Source: Flavobacteriales bacterium
Lineage (GTDB): Bacteria > Bacteroidota > Bacteroidia > Flavobacteriales_F > PHOS-HE28
DNA: 64,000 nucleotides
Assembly (NCBI GenBank): GCA_026129465.1
Contig: JAHCIA010000001.1
Coordinates: 257,964 to 321,963 of the forward strand
Direction: 5' to 3'
Numbering within the stretch: the stretch's first letter is position 1; each line of letters opens with the position of its first letter. Shown here in pieces: positions 40,370-49,801 of the stretch. Made by a program: the position numbers and the translations under genes. The notes under the pieces are model-generated. The model saw nothing but the letters and a program-made list of their open reading frames with translations, did no database searches and was not told the DNA's origin.

Positions 40370-41473
40370 TCACGACCCCAACTTCCCCATCAGGTACTTG
40401 TGCACCTTGCCCACGCGTTCCACCTGCCCCTTGGCGGCGAAGCGCTCGTAGAAGCCCTCGTCCCGGAAATCGCGCACGCTTTCGGCCCAGGCGGCACTGA
40501 GGCGTTGCGTCCAGCGGGCCTCACGGGTACTGTCGTCGCCCCGGTCCCGTGCGGCCAGGTCGGCGCACACCCGTATCAGCGCCTTCAGTGTCACGGGCTT
40601 GGTCACGTGGTAGCGGGGGTCGCCCCAGGCATGGCCGAAGGCGGCCTTCGCGGCCCGCAGGAATTCCTGGATGATGCGATAGCGCCTTTCCACCGCGGCG
40701 GCGTTCACCTTCTCGCCCTTGTCCAGACCCCGGGCCACCCAGCGGTGCACCTCGTTGAAGAGCTCCGCCTGCATGATCCACTTCTCCTGTTTGCTGCGGT
40801 TGCCCAGGCGATTGATGCGGTAGCGCAGCGGGCTGTCCGGCTCGTTGTACAGCCTTTCGATCACCTTCGCCGCCAGCCGCTTGTCGGGCTTCTCCCAACT
40901 GACGCGCTCGTACAGGTCGATCAGGTGGCTCTTGTTGATGCGCGTGGGTGTGCTGTTGATGATGACGAACATCTCCGTGGCGAAGTCCTCGCTCTCCCCA
41001 TCGAAGATGATGCAGGGCACGTGGATGGTGCGGGCCTCGTCCGGATGCGAACGCAGGTAGAACTCCAGTGCGGCCAGGCGGTGCTGCCCGTCGATGATGA
41101 GATACTTCTCGCGCGGTTCCTTCAGGTCGCCCACGTTGCTGAGGTTGCCCAGCGGGCTGAACTCGAGGATGTCGCTGCTGAAGAGGAGCACTGTTCCCGG
41201 GATCGGTGGCTGCGCCACGGCCGTCTCGTAGAAGTTGCGTATCGCTTTGATCTTGCCCTGCGACATGCTGCGTTGGAAAGCCGAGTCGCTGCGTTCGATC
41301 CGCTGGATGAAACCGGCCACCTCGTCGCCCTTGCCCGCCTCGTCCGCACTGATGGGCTTTTCGCCCTCGGCATAGAAACGGCTGATGAAGCGCACACGCC
41401 GCAGGATGTCCTCGGCGGGGTAGGACACGAAGTAGAAACGCGCGTCCTTCTGGCGGATCTGGGTGGCGATCAT
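40370..41473 (-). CDS. DGQHR domain protein (DndB-like fold)
   Basis: A 367-residue cytoplasmic protein. The DGQHR motif is at 128-132 within L-I-I-D-G-Q-H-R-L-A-A-L, preceded by K-I-K-A-I-R-N-F-Y and followed by N-S-T-P-T-R-I-N-K-S, as in DGQHR/ParB-like proteins. DndB, a regulator of DNA phosphorothioation, has this domain; so do several uncharacterised stand-alone proteins. No dndA/C/D/E, restriction or methylase gene is in the window, so the role is not assigned. A helical C-terminal region (about 190-360) is unrecognised. The promoter-like TAACTTTC lies 32 nt upstream. Convergent with parC. Confidence 0.78.
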   Translation of the reverse strand: MIATQIRQKDARFYFVSYPAEDILRRVRFISRFYAEGEKPISADEAGKGDEVAGFIQRIERSDSAFQRSMSQGKIKAIRNFYETAVAQPPIPGTVLLFSSDILEFSPLGNLSNVGDLKEPREKYLIIDGQHRLAALEFYLRSHPDEARTIHVPCIIFDGESEDFATEMFVIINSTPTRINKSHLIDLYERVSWEKPDKRLAAKVIERLYNEPDSPLRYRINRLGNRSKQEKWIMQAELFNEVHRWVARGLDKGEKVNAAAVERRYRIIQEFLRAAKAAFGHAWGDPRYHVTKPVTLKALIRVCADLAARDRGDDSTREARWTQRLSAAWAESVRDFRDEGFYERFAAKGQVERVGKVHKYLMGKLGS

Positions 41474-41505
41474 GGCGGTGGCGCCCGGCTTTTGTGGCGG
41501 GCGTT

Positions 41506-41513
41506 GAAAGTTA
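41506..41513 (-). promoter_or_regulatory. -7-like promoter element, TAACTTTC
   Basis: One mismatch to TAnnTTTG; 32 nt before the DGQHR gene ATG. Confidence 0.45.
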
Positions 41514-41553
41514 GGTGCTCCAAGGGATCCGCCACGCGGTCCCGGCCTGCGAC

Positions 41554-44340
41554 TTATCCCGCTTTCACCAACCGGGCATGGGCGATCCGCCCATGGCGCA
41601 CCACCCGAAGCAGGTAGGTGCCATCAGGTTGGCCGGAAAGGTCCAGCCAAAGGGGCCGGGCGGTATCCGCCGCTGTTGAGCCCTGGTCGATCGACCTGCC
41701 CATGGCATCCAGAATTTCGTAGGTCAGCGGGCCCTCGCCGGTCATTTCCACCCAGAAACCTGTGGCAAAGGGGTTGGGCGCCACCAACAGCCCCAGGGGT
41801 GCGGTCAGGTCCTCCAGCCCGGTGCAAAGTTCCACCTCCACATGTATGGTGGCGGTGCCTGCGCAGAAGCCTTCAGGTTCCGAGGTGAGTGTCACCGTCC
41901 ACAGACCTTCGCCCCAGAATGCGGGATCGAAGAGGGCCATGGAGCCGAAGCCCGATGCGGCGCCCCCCCATATTCCCGGCGGGTTCCCCGTAAGCGTCAC
42001 CGGTCCGCCGTCCAGGCAAACCAGTCCCACCGGGTCGATCACCACCGTGGCATCGAAGAGCACCTGCAACGTGGCGGGGCCGCTCTGCAGCACGCAGCCT
42101 GCGGGATCCGTGTAGGTATAGCCCACGGGATACTCGCCCGGGGCCGTGGAACCGGGATCGAATACGCCATTCTCATCCAGGGGGGCCTGCCAGGTACCGC
42201 CGGCCGGGAAACCGCTGAAGGTGACCGGCTCACCACTGCGGCAGAAGATCCAGGACGCCGAAGGTCCTTGCACCGTGGCGGCATCCGCCAGTATGACCTC
42301 CATTTGGGCGGTGTTGGAGCAACCCTCCGGGGCTTCATAGAAGTAGGCGAGCACATGGGTGCCGGCACCGGCGAGGGTTGGGTAGAAGACCTCTTCGATC
42401 ACCCCGGTACCGCTCCACAGGCCGCCAGCCGGTTCGGCCACCAGGGCGATGGGCACACCACCCGCGCAATGCGGTGCGATGGGAGCTATGCTCAATTCGG
42501 GAATGTCATCGCTGACCACGATCACAAGTGTGTCCGTACCCATGCATTGCTGCGGGCCAGTGGGCATGCGCACGAGGATGACCTGGTAGAGGCCCGCTCC
42601 TTGTGAGGGATCGAAAAGGGCCGATCCCTCGGTGGAGGAGACGATGTCGCCGCTCCAACTGCTGTTGGGCAATTGCACTTCAGGTACGATCTCCTGCGGA
42701 CCATCGTTCACGCAGAACGGCCCGGCGGGTTGTATGGCGGCGGGGATCGTGGCCCAGACCGACAGGGTGCCGAGGATCTGGATGCAGGTGCTGCCCGTGG
42801 GGTCGGTATAGGCGCACACGATGGTCTCGCCGGCGTAGGTGGCTGGATCGAGGATGGCCCCTTCCGTCAAGCCGATCCATTCGGTGGCCTGCGGAACGGA
42901 ACCCATCTGGATCGGCCCGTCGCCACTGCAGATCACCGGACCCAATGCGGGCGTGACAACCGGCGCCATGATGAGCTGGATGAAGGCGCGGTCGCCCACC
43001 GGGCAGCCCTCGGGCTCGTACCACGTGTAGCCCAAGGGGTAGCTGCCCGAGCCCGGTGCATTGGAGCGATGCAGCATATTGTCAGAGACCCATGTGCCGC
43101 TCCACATCCCGCCACTGGGCAACGCATCTGGCAACGGAACTGAGGGGCCTGCGATGCAGAGCGTATCCAGCACAGGCAATGCCACAGTGGTGGTGGGTTC
43201 GGGCATCACGTTCCGGTACCAGGAGATGACGGTGTCGTCACCCAGAATGAGGTCATCCACCCCATCGCCATCCAGGTCCGCGAGCAACAACCCGTTTCCG
43301 CGTGGAATGGACGGCAGGTCTTTGGCGGGGGAGAAAGCGAACAGTCCCCCCAGGTACTGCCGCCAGCGCACTGGCAGAGCCGGGTTGGCAGGCACCCAGA
43401 CCACGGCCGCACCGGCATCACAGGGGGTGCGGCCAAAACGTCCCTGGCCGGCTGAGGTAAAGCCTTCGAGGTGGCGCAGGGTGAAGGCGTTGAAAGGCAC
43501 ATTCTCGTCCAGCCGGTTCTCGGCCCATTGGATGGAAGTACCCGAGGCGTCCGCGATGTCGAGGTCACCGTCACCGTCCACATCGATCAGCTGCGGATCG
43601 GAAAAAGGCCCATTGAAGTTGATGAACAGCGGCAGTACATCCCAGATGCTGGCATCGCCTGCGCCGTTCATCACGCCCACGCCACTGAGCGCGTCGGCCA
43701 TCAAGAACACGTCGACGCCGCCGCTCAGGTCCAGATCACCGAGGAGCATCACGGCCGGCGCATCGCCAAGAAAGAGCGTCGCCGTGGTGGCGAGCGCACC
43801 GAAGCCCGCCTCCAGGCCGGGGAACCAGCCGATCCTCACATCGCCATCCATCCCGAGGGTCAGGACCAGGTCAGGAATGCCGTTGCCGGTGATGTCTCCC
43901 ACACGCAGCGCACCTGCTTCGCCTGGCAGACCGCCAACCAACATGGGATCCCCGAGGATGCCGGTCCCATCGTTCATGGCCACCATCATCAGATGCTCTG
44001 ACTCCTCCACGTAAGCCAGATCGGCGGCCCCGTCGCCGTCCAGGTCGGCGATGGCGAAGTGCGCGATCGTGCCTGTGGTCTGGAACCAGGTCCCTTGCAC
44101 TTCAAAGGCGCCTGACCCATCCACGTTGCGCATCCACTGCAAATGGTCGATGCCGCTGCGCTTCACCAGGTCCAGGTCGCCATCGCCATCCAGGTCCACC
44201 GCGAAAAGGCCTTGGCCAGGGCCAAAGGGCGCCACGGGAAGTGCTGGAGCGAACTGCGCCTGGACAGGACAAGCCGACAGCAGGAAGAAGGCGGGGAGGG
44301 CTAGAAGCCAAGCGACCCGGCTTGGGAAGGACAGGGTCAT
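41554..44340 (-). CDS. FG-GAP/VCBS repeat secreted protein with T9SS sorting module
   Basis: A 928-residue secreted protein. The signal peptide ends near V-Q-A-Q (residue 29). The first half contains calcium-type FG-GAP repeats with D-L-D-G-D-G-D-L-D-L-V (49-59), D-L-D-G-D-G-A-A-D-L and a later D-L-D-G-D-G-V-D-D-L, suggesting a beta-propeller adhesin. The second half has several Ig-like or cysteine-bearing repeat domains (G-G-x-W-S-G-T-G/W pattern, four or more times). It ends with a T9SS type-A module (P-N-P-F-A-T-G-F, then L-D-L-S-G-Q-P-D-G-T-Y-L-L-R-V). The ligand is unknown; adhesion is likely. Confidence 0.87.
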   Translation of the reverse strand: MTLSFPSRVAWLLALPAFFLLSACPVQAQFAPALPVAPFGPGQGLFAVDLDGDGDLDLVKRSGIDHLQWMRNVDGSGAFEVQGTWFQTTGTIAHFAIADLDGDGAADLAYVEESEHLMMVAMNDGTGILGDPMLVGGLPGEAGALRVGDITGNGIPDLVLTLGMDGDVRIGWFPGLEAGFGALATTATLFLGDAPAVMLLGDLDLSGGVDVFLMADALSGVGVMNGAGDASIWDVLPLFINFNGPFSDPQLIDVDGDGDLDIADASGTSIQWAENRLDENVPFNAFTLRHLEGFTSAGQGRFGRTPCDAGAAVVWVPANPALPVRWRQYLGGLFAFSPAKDLPSIPRGNGLLLADLDGDGVDDLILGDDTVISWYRNVMPEPTTTVALPVLDTLCIAGPSVPLPDALPSGGMWSGTWVSDNMLHRSNAPGSGSYPLGYTWYEPEGCPVGDRAFIQLIMAPVVTPALGPVICSGDGPIQMGSVPQATEWIGLTEGAILDPATYAGETIVCAYTDPTGSTCIQILGTLSVWATIPAAIQPAGPFCVNDGPQEIVPEVQLPNSSWSGDIVSSTEGSALFDPSQGAGLYQVILVRMPTGPQQCMGTDTLVIVVSDDIPELSIAPIAPHCAGGVPIALVAEPAGGLWSGTGVIEEVFYPTLAGAGTHVLAYFYEAPEGCSNTAQMEVILADAATVQGPSASWIFCRSGEPVTFSGFPAGGTWQAPLDENGVFDPGSTAPGEYPVGYTYTDPAGCVLQSGPATLQVLFDATVVIDPVGLVCLDGGPVTLTGNPPGIWGGAASGFGSMALFDPAFWGEGLWTVTLTSEPEGFCAGTATIHVEVELCTGLEDLTAPLGLLVAPNPFATGFWVEMTGEGPLTYEILDAMGRSIDQGSTAADTARPLWLDLSGQPDGTYLLRVVRHGRIAHARLVKAG

Positions 44341-44359
44341 GTTGGAACGATCTTGTGTA

Positions 44360-44367
44360 CGAAGGTA
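44360..44367 (-). promoter_or_regulatory. -7-like promoter element, TACCTTCG
   Basis: One mismatch to TAnnTTTG; 19 nt before the FG-GAP gene. Confidence 0.5.
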
Positions 44368-44407
44368 TGGCGGCCTCCCGGGCGATCGACTGAGATGTAT
44401 CAGCCGA

Positions 44408-45196
44408 TCAGGCGCAGAGCACCGGGATGCCCGGGGTGTTGGTGAACATCCGCTCCTTTTCCGCATCGGCGATGAAGCGGTATTCACGCGAAGCGTGGGC
44501 CATCATGGCGATGCAGGAGGCCCCGGCTTTTTCGGCGTGGCGGATGGTGGGTTCGGCGAAACCTGCGCTGAACACCTCGCTTTCCTCGTTCACTTCGCGG
44601 TGGCGCACCCCCTCCTCCGCCAGGCGGCGCAACGTTTCCCTTTTGTTGCGGGCCAGTTCCTCGGAAGCTGCACCCAGTGGCCGGATCACCTCATACACCT
44701 CCACCTCGGCGGCGAAGAGCCGTGCCAGCTCGATGGTGATGTCCTCCAGCTTGTCCACGTCCTCGTGCGCGGCCACCGGCATCACGATGCGGTCCAGCAT
44801 TTCACGCCTGGGACTGTGTTCCTGCACCACCAGCGCCGGGATGGGCAGCTTCCGCACCAGTTTCAGGATATCCGCGCCGAAAAGGCTCTGCCGCAGCCCC
44901 CTGGGTCCATGGGTGCATAGGACCACAAGGCCGTGCGCATGTGAAGCGGCTTCCGTGATGGCCGTCAAGGGGTCGCCACGCATGATCACCACCCGGGCCA
45001 CCTCCGAACCTCCGGCTTCGGCGATACGATGCGCCATGTGCTCCCGGGCGCGGGCCTCGCTCTCCTCGGAGGCGTGCTTGTCCAGCACATGAAGAAGATC
45101 CACGTGTTTGCCTGCCCGGCCGGCGATGAGCAGGGCATGGTACAGGGCGGTATCCGAAGCGGGGCTCAGGTCCGTGGCACAGAGGATGTCTTTCAT
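44408..45196 (-). CDS. tandem UspA universal stress protein
   Basis: A 262-residue protein with two Usp domains (about 1-128 and 140-262). The first opens I-L-C-A-T-D-L-S and has a G-P-R-G-L-R-Q-S-L-F-G ATP-binding-type loop (G-x2-G-x9-G-like). The second has the fold but a less clear nucleotide site (I-P-V-L-C-A end). Such proteins respond to starvation or oxidative stress by unknown means. A promoter-like TACTTTCG lies 18 nt upstream. Divergent from the LVIVD-type secreted protein. Confidence 0.88.
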   Translation of the reverse strand: MKDILCATDLSPASDTALYHALLIAGRAGKHVDLLHVLDKHASEESEARAREHMAHRIAEAGGSEVARVVIMRGDPLTAITEAASHAHGLVVLCTHGPRGLRQSLFGADILKLVRKLPIPALVVQEHSPRREMLDRIVMPVAAHEDVDKLEDITIELARLFAAEVEVYEVIRPLGAASEELARNKRETLRRLAEEGVRHREVNEESEVFSAGFAEPTIRHAEKAGASCIAMMAHASREYRFIADAEKERMFTNTPGIPVLCA

Positions 45197-45214
45197 GGTC
45201 CGCGATCAGCGCGG

Positions 45215-45222
45215 CGAAAGTA
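45215..45222 (-). promoter_or_regulatory. -7-like promoter element, TACTTTCG
   Basis: 18 nt before the UspA gene start; the same octamer as before ychF and transketolase N. Confidence 0.55.
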
Positions 45223-45320
45223 GCCATCGCGCCAGCGCCGAGCATGCCCGCCTGTGCGGCTTTCCAATACTGGCCGAACCGCTCCTCGCGGAGATGGCTG
45301 CCAGCCACTGGCATTCCCCC

Positions 45321-45328
45321 TACCTTGC
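45321..45328 (+). promoter_or_regulatory. -7-like promoter element, TACCTTGC
   Basis: 18 nt before the LVIVD-type gene ATG; the same octamer as at 19483 on the other strand. Confidence 0.5.
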
Positions 45329-45346
45329 GCTCACCTGCAAGTGAAC

Positions 45347-47716
45347 ATGAGGAATCCGATCATCGCGGCCGCCATGGTGTGGTCGTTAAGTGCCGCTGCG
45401 CAATACAACATCGAGTATGTCGGCCGCCTGGATTACCAGGATCTGCGCAACTCCAATCTGAGCAATCTTTGGGGCTACACCGACGAAGTAGGCAACGAGT
45501 ACGCCATCGTAGGGGTGAATGGAAACCCGGATGTGCCGAACAGCGGTGGTGTGAGCGTGGTGGCCCTTGGAGATGGTACCAACCCCCAGGAGGTCTTCTT
45601 CTATCCTGGCCCGCCCAGTATCTGGCGGGAGGTGAAGGTCTGGGGTGACCATGCCTACGTGACCACCGAGGCCAATAGCGGCGGCATCACCATCGTGGAT
45701 CTGGGGCCGCTGCCGCAGAGCACGGCGCTCAACGCCACCGTATGGGACGCTCCGGATTGGTCCCGCTCGCACTCACTGTTCATCGATGAGAACGGCCGCC
45801 TGTACATCCATGGCGCCAACCGCGGCAACGGTGGCGTGATCATGTACGACCTGTCCAACCCCATGAACCCTGTGGAGGTGGGCGAGTACGACCAATGGTA
45901 CTGTCACGACAGCTTCGCGCGGGGCGACACGCTCTATGCCGCGCACATCTACGCGGGCTTCTTCTCCATCGTGGACGTGAGCGATCCGGCCAACCCGGTA
46001 TTGCTGGGGGTGCAGACCACGCCGGACGATTTCACCCACAACGTGTGGCTGGACGACAGCGGGCAATACATCTTCACCACCGACGAGCGCACCAACGCCT
46101 ATGTGGGGGCCTACGACATCGGCGATCCCACGGACATCGTCTTCAAGGACAAATTGCGGAGCGACAACGGTTCGGGCGCTGTACCACACAACACCTACTG
46201 GTTGCACGGTCACCTGGTCACTTCGTATTACACTTTCGGGGTGACGATCTACGATGCCGAGCGCCCGCACAATCTGGTCGAAGTGGGGCACTACGACACA
46301 TCACCCTTCACCGGCGAAGGATTCCGCGGGGCCTGGGGCGTATATCCCTTCTTCCCATCGGAACGGCTCATCATCTCGGACATCGAAACGGGCTTGTGGG
46401 TGCTGGAGCCCACTTACCGCCGTGCCTGCTGGCTGGAAGGTACCGTGCGCAACGCCGCGAACGAACTCCCTGTGGGCCAGGCCACGGTCAGCATCGTCTC
46501 CACGCCGGGCACGAGTACCACGGGCATCGATGGCAAGTACGCCACAGGCCACCACCAGGCGGGCACCTACACGGTCACTGCCAGCGCACCGGGCTATTTG
46601 TCCGCCACCATCACGGGCGTGTCGTTGGTGGAGGGCGAGGTCACCTTGCTGGACATCCATCTGCAGCCACTGGTCTCCTTCGTGCTCACCGGCACGGTGG
46701 TCGATGCCGGCACGCTGCAACCATTGCCGGACGCGCAGGTACGGATCAAGAGCGAGACCTACCTGTACGAGACCACGAGCAACGCCTCAGGTGTTTTCAC
46801 CTTGCCGGCGGTCTTTACGGATGAGTACGAGGTACTCGGCGGCAAGTGGGGATGGCGCACCTCGTGCCCTGCACCACAGATCATCGGGCCCGCCACGGCG
46901 CCCCTGGTCATCGCGCTGGAGAAAGGCTACTATGACGATTTTGAGTTCGACTTCGGCTGGACGGTGAACTCCACAGCCTCGGCAGGCATCTGGGAGCGGG
47001 GCGTGCCCATCGGAACCACCTTCAACAGCCAATGGAGCAATCCCAATGTGGATGTGGGGGGCGACTGCGGCGCGCAATGCTATGTCACCGGCAATGGTGG
47101 TGGTGGTGCGGGCAATGACGATGTGGACGATGGCCACACCACGCTCACCTCACCGGCCTTCGACGCCACCTCGGTCTTCGATCCCCAGATCCGCTTCAAC
47201 CGGTGGTTCTATAACGCGGGCGGCTCCGGTGCGCCCAACGACCGCATGGAGGTCCGCCTCACGGATGGCACCCAAACTGTGCTGCTGGAGACGGTGACGC
47301 AATCCTCCTCCTCGTGGTTCTACCGCACCTTCCGCATTCTGGACCACATGACACCGGGCACGGCCATGAAGCTCTTCGTCTTCATCACGGACGACAACCC
47401 CGGCCACTTGGTGGAGGGTGGGTTCGACATTTTCCAGTTGGTGGACCTGAGCCCGGTCGGTATGGGTGAGGTCACGCAATTGGAGATGAACCTCTGGCCG
47501 AATCCCTCGGCCGACCGTTTCGAGGTGACCCTCCCTGGTGCGCAAGAGGCCACATTGGAGGTGTTCGACGCCTTGGGCCGTGCGGCCTTGGACCCCATCG
47601 CCCTGCGCGGTGGAAGGGCCACAGTGCCGCATATGCTGTCTTCGGGCACCTACCTGGTCCGGGTCACTACGGCCGCGGGCGCACAGGCCACACAGCGCCT
47701 GCAGGTGGTGCGTTGA
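45347..47716 (+). CDS. choice-of-anchor B (LVIVD repeat) secreted protein with T9SS sorting module
   Basis: A 789-residue secreted protein with a short signal peptide (A-A-A-Q, about residue 18). The first 370 residues have the LVIVD/choice-of-anchor B pattern (repeated I-V-D-V-S-D-P-A-N-P-V and W-V-L-E-P), thought to be a beta-propeller. Two carboxypeptidase-regulatory-type domains follow (about 375-450 and 455-530), then a beta-rich domain with Y-Y-D-D-F-E-F-D-F-G-W and Cys-rich D-C-G-A-Q-C, then a T9SS type-A module (L-W-P-N-P-S-A-D-R-F, ending R-L-Q-V-V-R). Function beyond surface display is not known. Confidence 0.87.
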   Translation: MRNPIIAAAMVWSLSAAAQYNIEYVGRLDYQDLRNSNLSNLWGYTDEVGNEYAIVGVNGNPDVPNSGGVSVVALGDGTNPQEVFFYPGPPSIWREVKVWGDHAYVTTEANSGGITIVDLGPLPQSTALNATVWDAPDWSRSHSLFIDENGRLYIHGANRGNGGVIMYDLSNPMNPVEVGEYDQWYCHDSFARGDTLYAAHIYAGFFSIVDVSDPANPVLLGVQTTPDDFTHNVWLDDSGQYIFTTDERTNAYVGAYDIGDPTDIVFKDKLRSDNGSGAVPHNTYWLHGHLVTSYYTFGVTIYDAERPHNLVEVGHYDTSPFTGEGFRGAWGVYPFFPSERLIISDIETGLWVLEPTYRRACWLEGTVRNAANELPVGQATVSIVSTPGTSTTGIDGKYATGHHQAGTYTVTASAPGYLSATITGVSLVEGEVTLLDIHLQPLVSFVLTGTVVDAGTLQPLPDAQVRIKSETYLYETTSNASGVFTLPAVFTDEYEVLGGKWGWRTSCPAPQIIGPATAPLVIALEKGYYDDFEFDFGWTVNSTASAGIWERGVPIGTTFNSQWSNPNVDVGGDCGAQCYVTGNGGGGAGNDDVDDGHTTLTSPAFDATSVFDPQIRFNRWFYNAGGSGAPNDRMEVRLTDGTQTVLLETVTQSSSSWFYRTFRILDHMTPGTAMKLFVFITDDNPGHLVEGGFDIFQLVDLSPVGMGEVTQLEMNLWPNPSADRFEVTLPGAQEATLEVFDALGRAALDPIALRGGRATVPHMLSSGTYLVRVTTAAGAQATQRLQVVR

Positions 47717-47721
47717 TCGGG

Positions 47722-48684
47722 TCAACGGCTTTCGGGCAGCGGGGTGGTGGCGCAGTGCTCGCGCACCAGTTGGTCCACTTCGGCGATATCGCCCAGCACC
47801 TTGGCGAGTGTGAGGTCCTCGCAGGCTTGGGCACGGTCACCTTTTCGCAGGCGGATCAAGGCCCGCGTGCGCAACGCGTAGGGGTTCGCCGGCATGGACC
47901 GCAGGCTGCGCTCCACATCCTGCGCCGCTTCTTTTTCGCGGCCCAGCATCAGGTGCACGTAGGCCCGGTTGCTCAGGGCCACGGGTTCGTCCTTGTCCTT
48001 GGCCAATGCCTTTTCGATCACGGGCATGGCCTCTTGGTAGCGCCCCAGCATCACCAGTTCGAAGCCGCGGTTGCTCCAATGGCCCAGTTCATCCGGTTCC
48101 ATTTCGCAGAGCTTCTCCAGCAACGCAAGGGCTTCGGCATGGCGACTGGCCGCATCGTACATGCGGGCCAGCGTGGACATGGCGCGGGTGTCGTCCGGGA
48201 TCAGCGCAAGGCCCGCTTCAAGGTCCTCAATGGCCGGTCCCTGACGTTTGAAAGCGGCGCGCGCCTGACCCCGGATGAGCAAGGCCCTGGCGCGTGAATG
48301 ATCATCGGGAGCATGGTCCGCAGCCCGTGTGGCGTGGTGCTCTGACAGACTGAAGTCCTCGCCGTAGAGGGAATAGGTGGCGCGCAGCAAATGCCCCCTG
48401 TGGTTGGCGGTGTCCAGCCGAAGCAGCTTCTCGGCATCCAGCATGAACTTGTCCAGCTTCTCCGTTTCGAACCAGGCCTGGCTCCGTCCTTCCAGCGCTT
48501 TGATGTGGTTCGGTGACAATTGGAGCGCCTTGGTGAAGGCGTCGGCCGCCTGCTTTTGTTTGCCTGCCACGAGCAACGAATCACCTTGGGCTGTCCACAT
48601 GTCGGCGTCCTGCGCATGCAGTACCATGGCGCTGAACAGGATGGTGGATGCGATGAGGGATCGGGCGGGGATCGTCATGGGCAT
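47722..48684 (-). CDS. TPR-repeat secreted protein
   Basis: A 320-residue exported protein: signal peptide (H-A-Q, about residue 25) and then about eight tetratricopeptide units of 34 residues (the A-x-x-x-F-T-K-A-L-Q-L-S-P-N-H pattern, then L-L-R-L-D-T, then E-K-A-L-A-K-D-K-D-E-P). The ends carry the usual A-x-x-x-Y/F-x-K-A-L consensus. It probably scaffolds protein interactions in the periplasm. ATG 48678 is two codons later. A promoter-like TACCTTCG ends 7 nt before the ATG, so the leader is very short. Convergent with the previous gene (5 nt gap). Confidence 0.85.
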   Translation of the reverse strand: MPMTIPARSLIASTILFSAMVLHAQDADMWTAQGDSLLVAGKQKQAADAFTKALQLSPNHIKALEGRSQAWFETEKLDKFMLDAEKLLRLDTANHRGHLLRATYSLYGEDFSLSEHHATRAADHAPDDHSRARALLIRGQARAAFKRQGPAIEDLEAGLALIPDDTRAMSTLARMYDAASRHAEALALLEKLCEMEPDELGHWSNRGFELVMLGRYQEAMPVIEKALAKDKDEPVALSNRAYVHLMLGREKEAAQDVERSLRSMPANPYALRTRALIRLRKGDRAQACEDLTLAKVLGDIAEVDQLVREHCATTPLPESR

Positions 48685-48691
48685 GGTCGGG

Positions 48692-48699
48692 CGAAGGTA
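48692..48699 (-). promoter_or_regulatory. -7-like promoter element, TACCTTCG
   Basis: One mismatch to TAnnTTTG; only 7 nt before the TPR gene ATG. Confidence 0.5.
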
Positions 48700-48717
48700 A
48701 CGGGCCGCGCCCTGCCA

Positions 48718-49737
48718 CTATCGCGCCGATCGTGCGAAGGGCACCGTGTCCAGCGCGGCGGTGGTGCCCGCTTCAAGCAACAGGTGCCCGGCCATGGCGA
48801 TCATGGCGGCATTGTCGGTGCAATAGGCGAAAGCAGGGATGTAGGCCTCCCAACCCTCGCGTGCGGCCAGCTCCATGGCGCCCTGCCGCAGGGCGCTGTT
48901 GGCACTGACACCACCGGCCAGGGCGATGCGCGGCACGCCTTCCTGGATGGCCGCATCGCGCAGACCGCGCAACAGGATGTCCACGATGGTCCGCTGCAAC
49001 GTGGCGCAGAGATGCGGCAGTTCCTTCTGGATGAACATGGGGTCACGGTCCATGCCACCGTGCACGAGATCGCGGAAGGCGGTCTTCACGCCGCTGAAAC
49101 TCATGTCCAGACCCGGCATACGCGGACGCGGCAGGCGGTGACGATCCGGGTCGCCACCCTGGGCATGCCGGTCTATCAACGGTCCGCCGGGATAGGGCAG
49201 CCCCAGCAGTTTGGCGCCCTTGTCGAAGGCCTCGCCGGCGGCATCGTCCTGTGTGGTGCCGAGCACCCGCATGTCCAACGCGCTGCGCACCAGCACCAAT
49301 TGAGTGTGGCCGCCGCTCACGGTGAGGTTGATGAAGGGGAATGCGGGCACGGGACGTGGTTCTACATCGCCGATGAAGTGGGCCAGGACATGGGCACGGA
49401 TGTGGTCCACCGCCACCAGTGGGATGCCCAAGGCCTGTGCCATGGACCGCGCGAAACAGGCGCCCACGAGCAATGCGCCCATCAGGCCGGGACCCTGCGT
49501 GAAGGCGATCGCGGTGAGTTCCTCCTTCCTCAGACCGGCTTCTCGCAGCGCCTGGTCCACTACGGGCACGATATGCTCCTGATGCGCACGGCTGGCCAGT
49601 TCAGGCACCACACCGCCCCATTGGCTGTGCACAGCCTGGCCGGCCACCACGTTGCTGCGCACCACACCGTCCACCAGCACGGCCGCGGCCGTCTCGTCAC
49701 ACGAACTCTCGATACCCAGTATCACGACCGGCCTCAT
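48718..49737 (-). CDS. tsaD: tRNA N6-adenosine threonylcarbamoyltransferase TsaD
   Basis: A 339-residue ASKHA-fold enzyme that transfers threonylcarbamoyl from TC-AMP to A37 of tRNAs decoding ANN codons, with TsaB and TsaE (not in this window). The signature is intact: G-I-E-S-S-C-D-E-T at the N-terminus, the metal-binding H-I-R-A-H (112-116), V-S-G-G-H-T (about 140-145) and A-L-A-G-G-V-S-A-N near 270. Divergent from tamB, a neighbourhood seen in many Bacteroidota. The start is by homology. Confidence 0.97.
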   Translation of the reverse strand: MRPVVILGIESSCDETAAAVLVDGVVRSNVVAGQAVHSQWGGVVPELASRAHQEHIVPVVDQALREAGLRKEELTAIAFTQGPGLMGALLVGACFARSMAQALGIPLVAVDHIRAHVLAHFIGDVEPRPVPAFPFINLTVSGGHTQLVLVRSALDMRVLGTTQDDAAGEAFDKGAKLLGLPYPGGPLIDRHAQGGDPDRHRLPRPRMPGLDMSFSGVKTAFRDLVHGGMDRDPMFIQKELPHLCATLQRTIVDILLRGLRDAAIQEGVPRIALAGGVSANSALRQGAMELAAREGWEAYIPAFAYCTDNAAMIAMAGHLLLEAGTTAALDTVPFARSAR

Positions 49738-49746
49738 GACGGCGGC

Positions 49747-49754
49747 TACTTTTA
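49747..49754 (+). promoter_or_regulatory. possible -7 element for tamB, TACTTTTA
   Basis: One mismatch to TAnnTTTG; 47 nt before tamB and back to back with the tsaD element. Confidence 0.35.
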
Positions 49755-49786
49755 TGCGCTTGGGCGCGTTCCTTGCGTGAAGGCGC

Positions 49787-49794
49787 CAAAGCTA
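49787..49794 (-). promoter_or_regulatory. -7 promoter element, TAGCTTTG
   Basis: Perfect TAnnTTTG match; 49 nt before tsaD. It crosses the plus-directed TACTTTTA element, so the two promoters face away from one short region. Confidence 0.6.
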
Positions 49795-49801
49795 ACGGCC
49801 C

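Noticed and set aside
44408..45196. Two-component or cyclic nucleotide binding protein
   Set aside because: The fold and motifs match tandem UspA domains; no receiver or cNMP motif is seen.
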